Source of the DNA: Streptobacillus ratti
GTDB lineage: Bacteria; Fusobacteriota; Fusobacteriia; Fusobacteriales; Leptotrichiaceae
Assembly (NCBI RefSeq): GCF_001891165.1
Contig: NZ_LKKW01000013.1
Location: 1-34,660, forward strand
Direction of reading: 5' to 3'
DNA: 34,660 nucleotides
How positions within the stretch are numbered: the stretch's first letter is position 1; each line of letters opens with the position of its first letter. The position numbers and the translations under genes were made by a program. This document shows positions 1-8,852 of the stretch, one piece after another. Under the pieces are notes generated by a model. It saw only the letters and a program-made list of their open reading frames with translations. It was not told the DNA's origin and did no database searches.

Positions 1-23
1 CAGAAGAAAACATAAGTTTGTAG
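1..23 (+). CDS. 3' end of an upstream gene, possibly the ABC ATPase subunit
   Basis: One reading frame enters from the window edge and closes at TAG 21-23 with the residues EENISL. That leaves 9 bases to the first permease start, a normal intra-operon gap. MsmK/UgpC-type ATPases often end in a short acidic tail after a conserved Phe-Asp, which this would fit. In the GAG cluster of S. moniliformis the ATPase gene lies directly upstream of the permeases. The identity rests on this context and not on the few visible codons. Another frame closes at 15 and a third runs on into the permease, so even the frame is uncertain. Confidence 0.3.
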
Positions 24-32
24 GTGAAATAA

Positions 33-929
33 ATGAAAAAATTTAATAGAGATCAAATATCACTATATTTGATAATGCTCCCGTTTATTATTTGGTATGT
101 ACTATTTATGTTTAAACCTATGTATGGATTATTAATAGCGTTTAAAGATTATAGTGTATTTAAAGGAATAGCCAGTAGTCCTTGGGTAGGACTAAAGCAT
201 TTTAGAATGTTTTTAACATCACCAGAGTTTTATAGAACTTTAAAAAATACTCTTATGTTAAATGTATATTCATTATTAATAGAATTTCCTTTAGCAATAT
301 TAATAGCACTTATGTTAAATGAAGTTAAGAATAAAATTTTTAGAACTTTTGTACAAACAGCTTCATTTATACCATATTTCATAGCTATAGTTATTGCAGC
401 AGGTATTACAATAAATATGTTATCACCAAATACAGGTGTAATAAATATAATATTACAAAAACTTGGATTTGAAAAAATATATTTCTTGATTAAACCAGAA
501 TATTTTAGAGGAATATTTGTAGGATTAAATTCATGGAAGAATACAGGATTTAATGCAATCATATATATAGCAGCTTTAACGGCAGTAGATGAACAACTTT
601 ATGAGGCAGCAAAAATAGATGGTGCATCAAAACTACAACAATTAATAAATATTACTATACCGAGTATAATGCCGACTATAGTAGTAATGTTAATTTTAAA
701 AATAGGTTCTATGTTAAGTGTAGCTTTTGAAACAGTATTATTACTTTATCAACCAGCTACTTATGAAACAGCAGATGTAATAAGTACTTATGTTTATAGA
801 ACTGGAGTAATAAATCAAGATTTTGGTTTAGCAACAGCAGTAGGATTATTTAATGCAGTAATAGCTATGCTTCTAGTATATACAGCAAATACTATAAGTA
901 AAAAAGTAGCAAATTTAGGAATATGGTAG
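33..929 (+). CDS. ABC sugar transporter permease, LplB/UgpA type (GAG importer subunit)
   Basis: Inner-membrane permease of a CUT1-type ABC importer, 298 residues. About six hydrophobic segments are visible (near residues 12-29, 74-95, 107-130, 160-184, 210-236 and 262-285). The cytoplasmic EAA loop that docks the ATPase reads YEAAKIDGAS at 190-199. The opening residues resemble the LplB branch used for uronate-containing oligosaccharides. A GGTG ribosome site precedes the ATG. The second permease starts 9 bases after its stop and a binding lipoprotein follows. Position and order match the Smon0121 subunit of the published S. moniliformis importer of unsaturated GAG disaccharides. Family assignment is firm; the GAG substrate is inferred from the operon. 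Confidence 0.9.
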   Translation: MKKFNRDQISLYLIMLPFIIWYVLFMFKPMYGLLIAFKDYSVFKGIASSPWVGLKHFRMFLTSPEFYRTLKNTLMLNVYSLLIEFPLAILIALMLNEVKNKIFRTFVQTASFIPYFIAIVIAAGITINMLSPNTGVINIILQKLGFEKIYFLIKPEYFRGIFVGLNSWKNTGFNAIIYIAALTAVDEQLYEAAKIDGASKLQQLINITIPSIMPTIVVMLILKIGSMLSVAFETVLLLYQPATYETADVISTYVYRTGVINQDFGLATAVGLFNAVIAMLLVYTANTISKKVANLGIW

Positions 930-938
930 GTGATATAG

Positions 939-1817
939 ATGAAGATAAGAATGAGTACAGATGAAAAAGTATTTAATGTAATAAATTACTTTTTATTAAC
1001 AGTTTTTGCAATTATGTTCCTATATCCAATAGTGTATGTATTTTCTGCTTCTTTTAGTAATCCATTTTTACTAGAAACAGGACAAGTTACACTATTTCCT
1101 AAAGGATTTACCATATCATCTTTTATAGCAGCTTTTAAAACTACAGGAATATGGAGAGCATATGCAAATAGTATATTTATAACTGTAGTAGGAACATTTG
1201 TTAATATGCTATTTACCATTAGTGGTGCATATGTATTATCTAAACCAGATTTAAAGTTTAGAAAAGCAATAATAATGCTTGTAATAGTAACTATGTGGTT
1301 TGATCCTGGAATGATACCTAAATACTTAAATTTTAGAGATTTAGGTATGATAAATAGTTATTCAGGTATAATAGTAGGATTTGCAATTAATACATTTAAT
1401 GTAATAATATTAAAATCTTTCTTTGAAAGTGTTCCTAGATCTTTAGAAGAATCAGCAAGAATAGATGGTGCAAGTCAATTTAGAATAATGACTAACATAT
1501 ATTTACCGTTATCAACATCAGCAATTACAACGGTTTCACTATTTTATGCAATATCTCGTTGGAATGGGTATTTCTGGACTATGATACTTTTAAGAGATGA
1601 TTCAAAAGCCCCTTTACAAGTATTTGTAAAAAAATTAATAGTGGATAAGATGTCTAGTGGTGAAGCAGCACAATTAATTACACCAGAGAGTTTAACATCA
1701 CCACAATCAATAATATATGCAATAATAGTAATTTCAATATTACCAATGTTGATTGCATATCCATTTATACAAAGATTCTTTAGAAAAGGTGTAACACTTG
1801 GAGCAGTAAAAGGATAA
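939..1817 (+). CDS. ABC sugar transporter permease, LplC/YcjP type (GAG importer subunit)
   Basis: Second inner-membrane permease of the same importer, 292 residues, of the MalG-like class with about six membrane segments. The EAA-type loop reads EESARIDGAS at 170-179. AGGTGA is the ribosome site. The C terminus is short and basic, as usual for this subunit. It pairs with the preceding permease to form the translocation pore, and the binding lipoprotein follows after 32 bases. It corresponds by order to Smon0122 of S. moniliformis. No unusual residues were seen. Confidence 0.9.
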   Translation: MKIRMSTDEKVFNVINYFLLTVFAIMFLYPIVYVFSASFSNPFLLETGQVTLFPKGFTISSFIAAFKTTGIWRAYANSIFITVVGTFVNMLFTISGAYVLSKPDLKFRKAIIMLVIVTMWFDPGMIPKYLNFRDLGMINSYSGIIVGFAINTFNVIILKSFFESVPRSLEESARIDGASQFRIMTNIYLPLSTSAITTVSLFYAISRWNGYFWTMILLRDDSKAPLQVFVKKLIVDKMSSGEAAQLITPESLTSPQSIIYAIIVISILPMLIAYPFIQRFFRKGVTLGAVKG

Positions 1818-1849
1818 TTAACAAAATATATATATAAGGAGAGGAAATT

Positions 1850-3367
1850 ATGAAAAAATTATTAGCACTAGGACTTTTAGGACTAGTAGTAGCAAGTTGT
1901 GGAAAAAAAGAAGAATCGACTACAGGATCAAAAGAAACAACAATATTTGCGATGCACTTAGGTAAAGCGTTAGATCCAAAATTACCTGTATTTGTAAAAG
2001 CTGAACAAGATACTAACATTAAATTAGTAAATGTTGCTTCTCAAAATCAAACTGATCAAGTTCAAGCATACAACTTAATGCTTACAGAGGGTAAATTACC
2101 TGATATTGTTTCATATGAATTATCAGCTGATTTAGAAAACTTAGGTATAGAGGGTGGATTAATACCACTAGAAGATTTAATAGATAAACATGCACCAAAT
2201 TTAAAGAAATTCTTTGAAGAAAATCCAAGATATAAAAAGGATGCAGTTGCAGTTGATGGACATATATATATGATTCCTAATTACTATGATTACTTTAATA
2301 TAAAAGTTTCTCAAGGATATTTCATTAGACAAGATTGGTTAGATAAATTAGGATTAAAAGAACCAAGAACAGTAGATGAACTATATACTACATTAAAAGC
2401 ATTTAGAGAAAAAGATCCAAATGGAAATGGTAAAAAAGATGAAGTTCCATTCTTCGTAAGAGCTAATAATGTTAGAAAAGTTTTAACTTCATTAGTTGAT
2501 TTATTCAAAGCTTCACCTATATGGTATGAAGAAAATGGAATGGTTAAATATGGGCCTGCACAAGATGAATTTAAACATGCAATTAAAGAATTAGCTAAAT
2601 GGTATAAAGAGGGATTAATAGATGAGGAATTATTTACAAGAGGATTAGAAAGTAGAGATTACTTACTATCAAATAACTTAGGTGGAGCAACAGATGACTG
2701 GATAGCTTCAACTAGTTCATATAATGGAAGTTTAGCAGATAAAATCCCTGGATTTAATCTTAAATTAGTTCTTCCTTATGAATTAAATGGAAATGCTAAA
2801 ACAAGACATTCAAGAACTACATATTTAGGTGGTTGGGGAATTTCTAAAGATGCTAAAGACCCAGTTTTATTAATTAAATACTTTGATTACTGGTATTCAG
2901 TTGAAGGTAGAAGATTATGGAACTTTGGTATAGAGGGTTCTGAATATACATTAGTTGATGGTAAACCAGTATTTACAGATAAAGTACTTAAAGATCCTGA
3001 TGGAAAAACTCCACTTGCAGTATTAAGGGGAGTTGGAGCACAATATAGATTAGGAGCATTCCAAGATGCACAATATGAATTAGGTTGGGCTTCTGAAAGT
3101 GCTAAAGCAGGATACAAATACTATATGGATAATGATGTAGTATTAGATGAGTTACCAATACTTAAATATACTAAAGAAAAATCAAAAGAATTCGTTTCTA
3201 TAGATACAGCTTTAAGAGCAGTTGTTGAAGAAAAAGCTCAACAATGGATTTTAGGTTCTGGAGATGTAGATAAGGAATGGGACGGATACATTAAGAGATT
3301 ACAAGATTTAGGATTATCTAAAGCTGAAACAATTCAAAATGAAGCACTTAAGAATTTTAATAAATAA
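1850..3367 (+). CDS. Solute-binding lipoprotein of the GAG ABC importer
   Basis: Extracytoplasmic binding protein of 505 residues, the large size typical of the LplA/Smon0123 branch. The N terminus is a lipoprotein signal: Lys-Lys, a hydrophobic stretch (residues 4-15) and the lipobox VASC with Cys17 as lipidation site. A calcium-site-like loop, DPNGNGKKDE, lies at about residues 190-199. The binding protein of S. moniliformis known to bind unsaturated chondroitin and hyaluronan disaccharides occupies this position. GGAGAGG precedes the ATG. A stable hairpin just after the stop may raise its expression relative to downstream genes. The class is certain; the ligand follows from the neighbouring lyases and the known homologue. 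Confidence 0.92.
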   Translation: MKKLLALGLLGLVVASCGKKEESTTGSKETTIFAMHLGKALDPKLPVFVKAEQDTNIKLVNVASQNQTDQVQAYNLMLTEGKLPDIVSYELSADLENLGIEGGLIPLEDLIDKHAPNLKKFFEENPRYKKDAVAVDGHIYMIPNYYDYFNIKVSQGYFIRQDWLDKLGLKEPRTVDELYTTLKAFREKDPNGNGKKDEVPFFVRANNVRKVLTSLVDLFKASPIWYEENGMVKYGPAQDEFKHAIKELAKWYKEGLIDEELFTRGLESRDYLLSNNLGGATDDWIASTSSYNGSLADKIPGFNLKLVLPYELNGNAKTRHSRTTYLGGWGISKDAKDPVLLIKYFDYWYSVEGRRLWNFGIEGSEYTLVDGKPVFTDKVLKDPDGKTPLAVLRGVGAQYRLGAFQDAQYELGWASESAKAGYKYYMDNDVVLDELPILKYTKEKSKEFVSIDTALRAVVEEKAQQWILGSGDVDKEWDGYIKRLQDLGLSKAETIQNEALKNFNK

Positions 3368-3378
3368 TGTTAAATAAT

Positions 3379-3402
3379 AAAGGGAGAAGTAATTCTCCCT
3401 TT
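3379..3402 (+). terminator. Intercistronic hairpin after the GAG-binding protein gene
   Basis: A perfect 10-bp stem, AAAGGGAGAA paired with TTCTCCCTTT, with a four-base GTAA loop. It is followed by AGTTAAAA and not by a T run, so full termination is doubtful. It more likely acts as a partial terminator or as a 3' stabiliser that keeps the binding-protein message abundant. The next gene starts about 20 bases later and the operon continues. Confidence 0.6.
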
Positions 3403-3422
3403 AGTTAAAAGTGGAGGTTAAT

Positions 3423-5207
3423 GTGTTTAACTTTAGTAAGAATTTTAACTATGTATTATGTAATTTTAATGTAGATATGTATATAGAGCAAGCAGAAAAT
3501 ATATTAGAAAATAGACTTAAATTTATTCATCCATGGGATATGGAAAGAACTTCACAATATTTTACTATTCCAAAAGATTGGAATAAATATGTAAATGATG
3601 ATGAAGAATGGATATTTATGAGAAGTAGAATGAACTATTTTGACCCTCTATTTCTAGCTTATGAAAAGAATAAAGATAAAAAATATTTAAATAAGATAAA
3701 AGAAATAATTTTTGATTTTATTAATACTCATAAGAATTTAAAATATGAATTAAGCACAAGAACTTTAGATAGTGGAATAAGAATAATAAATATACTTAAA
3801 GCTTTAATATATTTAAAAGAGTTAAAATACATTACTAAAAATGAAGAAGATATTATAGTAAATCATTTAGATAAGACTTGTATATATTTATTTAATTCAT
3901 TTTTAGAAAAATACTATCATAGTAATTGGGGATATATACAGATGGCTGGAGTATATACTTTTGCTTTGATGTATAATAAAGAGTATGCTAAAAAAGCAAA
4001 AGAATATATGAAAATACAACTTGAAACACAAATAGATAATGATGGATTACATATAGAAAAATCAATGACATACCATTATCAAATGTTAATTTATACTGTA
4101 TGGATAGTTATGGTAGAAAAAAATATTAATATTAAAGGAAATCTATTTACTAAATACTTAAAGAAAATGCTTAAATCAGCAGAAAAATTACATTATCCGA
4201 ATTTTAAACAAATTAATTTTGGTGATAGTGATGATGATAATGTTGAAGATATTTTGTCAATGGCAAATGCAGTGTTAAAAATAAAGGGAGAATATGCTTT
4301 AAAAGAAACTTCATATATGTTTGCAGGAGATTATGTTAATGGATACATATTAAAAAAAGTTGAAAATAAAAAAAGAGAGTATTTATTAAAAGAAAGTGGA
4401 TATTATCATCTTATAAACAACAATTACTCTTTTAGTAGTTATTTAACTAATATGACTTCTGGTCATTTACATGTTGATTTATTTCATTTTAACTATTTCA
4501 ACAATGTAGAAATGTTAGTTGATAATGGAAGATATACATATTTAGATAATGAATATAGGAAATATTTGAAAAGTGCTTCTGCTCATAATACATTAGTACT
4601 TGATAATAAAGAATTTTTAGAGATTAAAGATTCATGGGAATATACTGGTAAATATCCTTTAATAAGTCCCATAAGTAGAGTAGAAGATAAGGGTGTAGTT
4701 TGTATTAAAATGAATGTATTTGATATAGAAACTAGTTCATATATTGAAAGAAAGTTTATACTTTGTGAGGATAATGTAATAATAATAAATAGAATATATT
4801 CTAAGGGTAAACATAATTTGAAAATGTATTATCATTTTCATCCTAAGTTAGAAATAGATGAGGAAAAAGAAAGACTATTACTTAATAAACATATATATTT
4901 AAATGTAGGGGAATATATGATGAATGAGGGAATATATAGTAGTAGATATAATGAAAAAGAAAAAAGTAAGTTTGTTAAACTAGAATACAATTTTACTGAT
5001 AATGTACAAATAATTCATAAGATATTAAATAAAAATATACAATTTGAAGAAATATGTTGCAATAATAAAGTATATTCTTGTAAAATTATTTCGGGAGATA
5101 AAGAATATAAGATTTTTTGTAAAAATGAAGATAGTATAGAAAAACAAAATGTTTCATATATTCAAAATAATCCTTTATATAAAAATTTTAAGGTGGTTTT
5201 AAAATGA
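3423..5207 (+). CDS. Heparinase II/III-family polysaccharide lyase, apparently cytoplasmic
   Basis: About 594 residues with an alpha-toroid first half and a beta-rich second half. Family marks are SNWG at 167-170, DGLHIEKSMTYHY at 207-219, GHLHVDLFHF at 347-356 and SASAHNTLVLDN at 384-395. By analogy with PL12 heparinase III, Asn168, Tyr217 and His348 or His350 are candidate catalytic residues. The start is GTG 3423: GGAGG sits 5 bases before it, whereas the earlier in-frame GTG at 3411 lies on top of that ribosome site. An ATG at 3421 is out of frame. No signal peptide is seen, unlike the PL8 lyase that follows. It overlaps that gene by 4 bases (ATGA), indicating coupled translation. Heparan sulfate or short imported GAG fragments are plausible substrates; specificity is not readable. 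Confidence 0.82.
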   Translation: MFNFSKNFNYVLCNFNVDMYIEQAENILENRLKFIHPWDMERTSQYFTIPKDWNKYVNDDEEWIFMRSRMNYFDPLFLAYEKNKDKKYLNKIKEIIFDFINTHKNLKYELSTRTLDSGIRIINILKALIYLKELKYITKNEEDIIVNHLDKTCIYLFNSFLEKYYHSNWGYIQMAGVYTFALMYNKEYAKKAKEYMKIQLETQIDNDGLHIEKSMTYHYQMLIYTVWIVMVEKNINIKGNLFTKYLKKMLKSAEKLHYPNFKQINFGDSDDDNVEDILSMANAVLKIKGEYALKETSYMFAGDYVNGYILKKVENKKREYLLKESGYYHLINNNYSFSSYLTNMTSGHLHVDLFHFNYFNNVEMLVDNGRYTYLDNEYRKYLKSASAHNTLVLDNKEFLEIKDSWEYTGKYPLISPISRVEDKGVVCIKMNVFDIETSSYIERKFILCEDNVIIINRIYSKGKHNLKMYYHFHPKLEIDEEKERLLLNKHIYLNVGEYMMNEGIYSSRYNEKEKSKFVKLEYNFTDNVQIIHKILNKNIQFEEICCNNKVYSCKIISGDKEYKIFCKNEDSIEKQNVSYIQNNPLYKNFKVVLK

Positions 5208-7423
5208 AAAAAATAATAATATTTTTAGCTCTAATTGTAGGAATTTTAAGTTTTAATAATCAAAATAAAGAAATACAAGGTATGAAATTAAAATGGAAAG
5301 AATTTCTTTTAAGTGTACCTCATGATATCTCTTTAAAAGAAATATCTAAAGAAAATAAAGAAAAAAATATACAAAAGTTAAATGAAAGCTCAAAAAATAT
5401 CTTAAATAGAATGAGAGTTTATGAAACACAGGATTATGTATTTAGAGATTATCAAAATATGAGTAGTGGACCTCATGTATTAAAATCTTTAAAAGACATA
5501 CAAAGTTTAATAAAGGCATATCTTACTCCAGATACTAAAGTTTATGGAGATAAAGAAGTAAAGGAAATGATAAACATTGGTCTTGAAATAATATCTCAAA
5601 GAGGATATGTAAAAGGAGCCATGGAAAAAGGAAACTGGTGGGAATGGGAAATTGGTATACCTAAAACATTAAATGAAATATTAATTATTGGAGAAGAAAT
5701 AATAGAAAAGGAAATTGCAGATAGTCTTTTAGAAGCTTCACATTATTTCCAACCAGATCCAGAATTTTCAGGGGCATCACCTGCTGCAAGAACTTCAACT
5801 AGCCCTAATAAGAGAGTTTCAAAAGGTGGAAATAGAATGGATACAGCCTTAGTAACTTATGGTAGAGGAATATTAGAGGGTAATGCTTCTGAAATTAAAA
5901 GAGCAATAAATTCAGTTGCTGTAGTTGGAGAATATGTTGAAAAAGAAGATGGATTCTATAAAGACCATTCATTTATACAACATGAAAATGTAGCATATAG
6001 TGGGACTTATGGGCAAGTATTATTAAATGGTCTTTCACAATTTATATACCTAACAGGTAATACTTCATTTGAAATAAATAACCCTAGTATTATTAATATT
6101 TATGATGTAATAATAAATGGATATTCTTATTTATTAATTAATGGAGGAATTAATGATTCAGTTAATGGTAGATCTATAAGTAGAGATGATTCAAATGATT
6201 TACTGAGAGCTAAACCTATTATTAATTCACTTGCTTTAATTTCACGTGGTGCTAGTGGTGAATATAGAAGTAAAATTGAATCTATAGTTAAAAAAGCAAT
6301 ATTAGATAATAATTTAGAATATATGCCTAATACTGTTAATAATTTAGTAATAGCAAATATCTTAAATGAAATAGTAAAAGATAAAAATATTAAACCTTTA
6401 GAGGTTAATGGAACTAAAGTATTTTCATATATGGATAGAGCAGTTAGTATAGGGTCAAATGGTATGAAGTTTGTATTGTCTATGCACTCAAATAGAATAG
6501 CAAATTATGAAACTATGAATAAGGAAAATTTAAGAGGTTGGTATACTGGAGATGGAATGACATATATTTATACTAATAATTCTTCTGATTTTGTAGAGTA
6601 TTGGCCAACTGTAAATCCACTTAGATTATCAGGAACTACAGAAAGTACAAATAAAAGGGCAATTTCAACTGGTGAAAGAAGATTACCTAAAGATTTAAGC
6701 CCTAAAACATGGGTTGGTGGAGCTGATACTGGAAGTGAAGCCTTTATAGGTATGGACTTTATTTCTTGGAATAATTTAACAGAAGCTAAGAAAAGCTATT
6801 TACTATTAGATGGAATTATGGTTGCAATTGGTTCAAATATTAAAAGTACTGATGGAGAAATAATAACAGTTGTTGATAATAGAATCAATAATGAGAGTTC
6901 AAAAAAAATAGTATACACAGCTTTAATGGATACTAATATAGAAAAAGAAATAGTTCAAAGAACAGGAAGTTTCAAAAAAATAGGAGGTAAAAAAGACACT
7001 CCTATCACTAAAGAATTTGTGGAATTAATAATTAATCATGGAAATAATCCAACAGATGCTAAATATGCTTATGCTGTTTCTGATAAAGAAGTAAAAGGAG
7101 TTTCAATAAAGAGATTAGATGATGTTGCACATATTATAGAAAAAGATAATATATTAGCAATTAATTCTTGGAAATCAGATAAACTATACTTTGATGGAAT
7201 AGAAATAAATAATGCTATATCATTAATTAGAAAGGTAAATGGTTCTAATGTTAGTTTAACTATAGCAGATCCTAATCATAAATTATTAGAAGCTAAAATA
7301 GTATTAGATGGTTATTATACAAGTAATGATTTTTCAGTTATGAATAAAGATAATAAAACTATAATCACTGTTAAATTAGATAAAAATGGTATGAGTAAAA
7401 CAATAAATTTAATTAAAAAATAG
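5204..7423 (+). CDS. PL8-family hyaluronate/chondroitin lyase, exported
   Basis: A 739-residue polysaccharide lyase that cuts hyaluronan or chondroitin by beta-elimination, giving unsaturated disaccharides. N-terminal residues 1-17 are a basic and hydrophobic export signal; the cleavage site is unclear. Family marks are NWWEWEIGIP at 144-153, the NRMD segment at 210-213, and HENVAYSGTY at 260-269. The catalytic triad of the pneumococcal enzyme (Asn349, His399, Tyr408) maps with identical spacing to Asn210, His260 and Tyr269. A further conserved segment, NGRSISRDD, follows at about residues 325-335, and the C-terminal half is beta-rich. It lacks the extra N-terminal and anchor regions of the Gram-positive enzymes. 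Family and catalytic residues are clear; preference for hyaluronan over chondroitin is not decided by sequence. Confidence 0.93.
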   Translation: MKKIIIFLALIVGILSFNNQNKEIQGMKLKWKEFLLSVPHDISLKEISKENKEKNIQKLNESSKNILNRMRVYETQDYVFRDYQNMSSGPHVLKSLKDIQSLIKAYLTPDTKVYGDKEVKEMINIGLEIISQRGYVKGAMEKGNWWEWEIGIPKTLNEILIIGEEIIEKEIADSLLEASHYFQPDPEFSGASPAARTSTSPNKRVSKGGNRMDTALVTYGRGILEGNASEIKRAINSVAVVGEYVEKEDGFYKDHSFIQHENVAYSGTYGQVLLNGLSQFIYLTGNTSFEINNPSIINIYDVIINGYSYLLINGGINDSVNGRSISRDDSNDLLRAKPIINSLALISRGASGEYRSKIESIVKKAILDNNLEYMPNTVNNLVIANILNEIVKDKNIKPLEVNGTKVFSYMDRAVSIGSNGMKFVLSMHSNRIANYETMNKENLRGWYTGDGMTYIYTNNSSDFVEYWPTVNPLRLSGTTESTNKRAISTGERRLPKDLSPKTWVGGADTGSEAFIGMDFISWNNLTEAKKSYLLLDGIMVAIGSNIKSTDGEIITVVDNRINNESSKKIVYTALMDTNIEKEIVQRTGSFKKIGGKKDTPITKEFVELIINHGNNPTDAKYAYAVSDKEVKGVSIKRLDDVAHIIEKDNILAINSWKSDKLYFDGIEINNAISLIRKVNGSNVSLTIADPNHKLLEAKIVLDGYYTSNDFSVMNKDNKTIITVKLDKNGMSKTINLIKK

Positions 7424-7435
7424 ATGGGAATATTT

Positions 7436-8839
7436 ATGGATAAGAAATATAACTTAATCTTTCTTTTTGCAGATCAATGGAGAAGAAATGCAGCAGGTTT
7501 TGTAGGTACAGAAGATGTAATTACACCTAATATAGATAAATTTGCTAATGAATCATTAGTCTTTACTAATGCTGTAAGTACAGGACCTTTATGTTCTCCA
7601 AGTAGAGCAAGTATACTTACAGGTACATATCCAGCAACTCATGGGGTATGGACTAATTGTAAAACAGGGCTTTATGATGTATGGCTAAAAGAGGAATCAA
7701 TAACAATAACAGATGTATTAAAAGAAAATGATTACTATATTGGATATATAGGTAAATGGCATTTAGATAATCCTGAAGAAAATGTTGAAGAAAAACCAAA
7801 ATCAGGTGCAAGAAATTGGGATGCCTATACTCCACCAGGTAAAAAAAGACACGGTATAGATTACTGGTATTCATATGGAGCATATGATAATCATTTAAAA
7901 CCACATTATTGGGAAAATAGTAGTGAAATGATAGAAATAGATAAATGGTCAGTTGAGCATGAAACAGATAAGGCTATAGAATTTTTAGGTAAAAATAAAG
8001 AAAAACCATTTGCCTTATTTTTATCATGGAATCCACCTCATACACCTCTTGATTTAGTTCCTGAAAAATATGTTGAGCTTTATAAAGATAAAAAATTAAG
8101 AGTAAGTGATAATGTAATATTAAATAATGTAATAGATCATACAGAATCTATGCCAGAACCTCTTAATTTTACAGAAGATGGATTTCAAGATGCACTTAGA
8201 AAATATTATGCTGCAATAAGTGGTATAGATGAAAATCTTGGTAGAATAATAGAATATTTAAAAGAAAATAATCTATATGAAAATAGTATAATAGTTCTTA
8301 CAGCAGATCATGGAGAAATGTTATGCTCTCATGGTTTATGGAGTAAACATGTATGGTATGAAGAATCTATAGGAGTGCCATTTATGATTAAGTTTGGTGA
8401 TAATAAAGGAATTACTGAAAGTGTATTAAGTGGTGTAGATATAATGCCAACATTATTATCATTATTAGAACTAAAAATACCAAAAACTGTTGAGGGAAAA
8501 AATTTAAAAGAGGTAATAACTAATTTAGAAGAAGATTTAGATAATAAAGCAATAATTGCTGCATATCCAGGTCAAATAAAGTCTATAGAGAAATTTAAAA
8601 AAGAAAATTTAAATAATCTTGATTTTGGTTGGCGTGCAGTTAAAAGTAGAGAACATACTTTTGTAATTAATAAGGGGTATGAACCTGGTAGAGAAATTGA
8701 AACTTTATTATACGATAATGTAAAAGACATTTATCAACTTAATCCTAAAATTATTAAAAATATTAGTGAAGATAAAATTGCAAGTGAATTAAATGCCGTT
8801 TTAGAAAAATGGTTAAAAGAACATAATGACGGATTTTAA
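7436..8839 (+). CDS. Cys-type sulfatase, apparently cytoplasmic
   Basis: A 467-residue sulfatase of the alkaline phosphatase superfamily. The maturation motif CSPSR lies at 53-57, with Cys53 converted to formylglycine by a separate maturase. Metal and sulfate ligands are visible as DQ at 13-14, GKWH at 106-109, His202, ADHG at 290-293 and Lys304. There is no signal peptide, so it should act on GAG disaccharides after import. I chose ATG 7436 because GGGA lies at a normal distance and family members begin just like this. ATG 7424, abutting the lyase stop, would add four residues and has no ribosome site. The regiospecificity (GalNAc-4/6-O, GlcNAc-6-O or uronate-2-O) cannot be told. The maturase gene is not in the window. 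Confidence 0.9.
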   Translation: MDKKYNLIFLFADQWRRNAAGFVGTEDVITPNIDKFANESLVFTNAVSTGPLCSPSRASILTGTYPATHGVWTNCKTGLYDVWLKEESITITDVLKENDYYIGYIGKWHLDNPEENVEEKPKSGARNWDAYTPPGKKRHGIDYWYSYGAYDNHLKPHYWENSSEMIEIDKWSVEHETDKAIEFLGKNKEKPFALFLSWNPPHTPLDLVPEKYVELYKDKKLRVSDNVILNNVIDHTESMPEPLNFTEDGFQDALRKYYAAISGIDENLGRIIEYLKENNLYENSIIVLTADHGEMLCSHGLWSKHVWYEESIGVPFMIKFGDNKGITESVLSGVDIMPTLLSLLELKIPKTVEGKNLKEVITNLEEDLDNKAIIAAYPGQIKSIEKFKKENLNNLDFGWRAVKSREHTFVINKGYEPGREIETLLYDNVKDIYQLNPKIIKNISEDKIASELNAVLEKWLKEHNDGF

Positions 8840-8852
8840 ATAAGGAGAATTT

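Noticed and set aside
7653-7904. Minus-strand open frame inside the sulfatase gene
   Set aside because: Low-complexity translation opposite a conserved sulfatase; no ribosome site.
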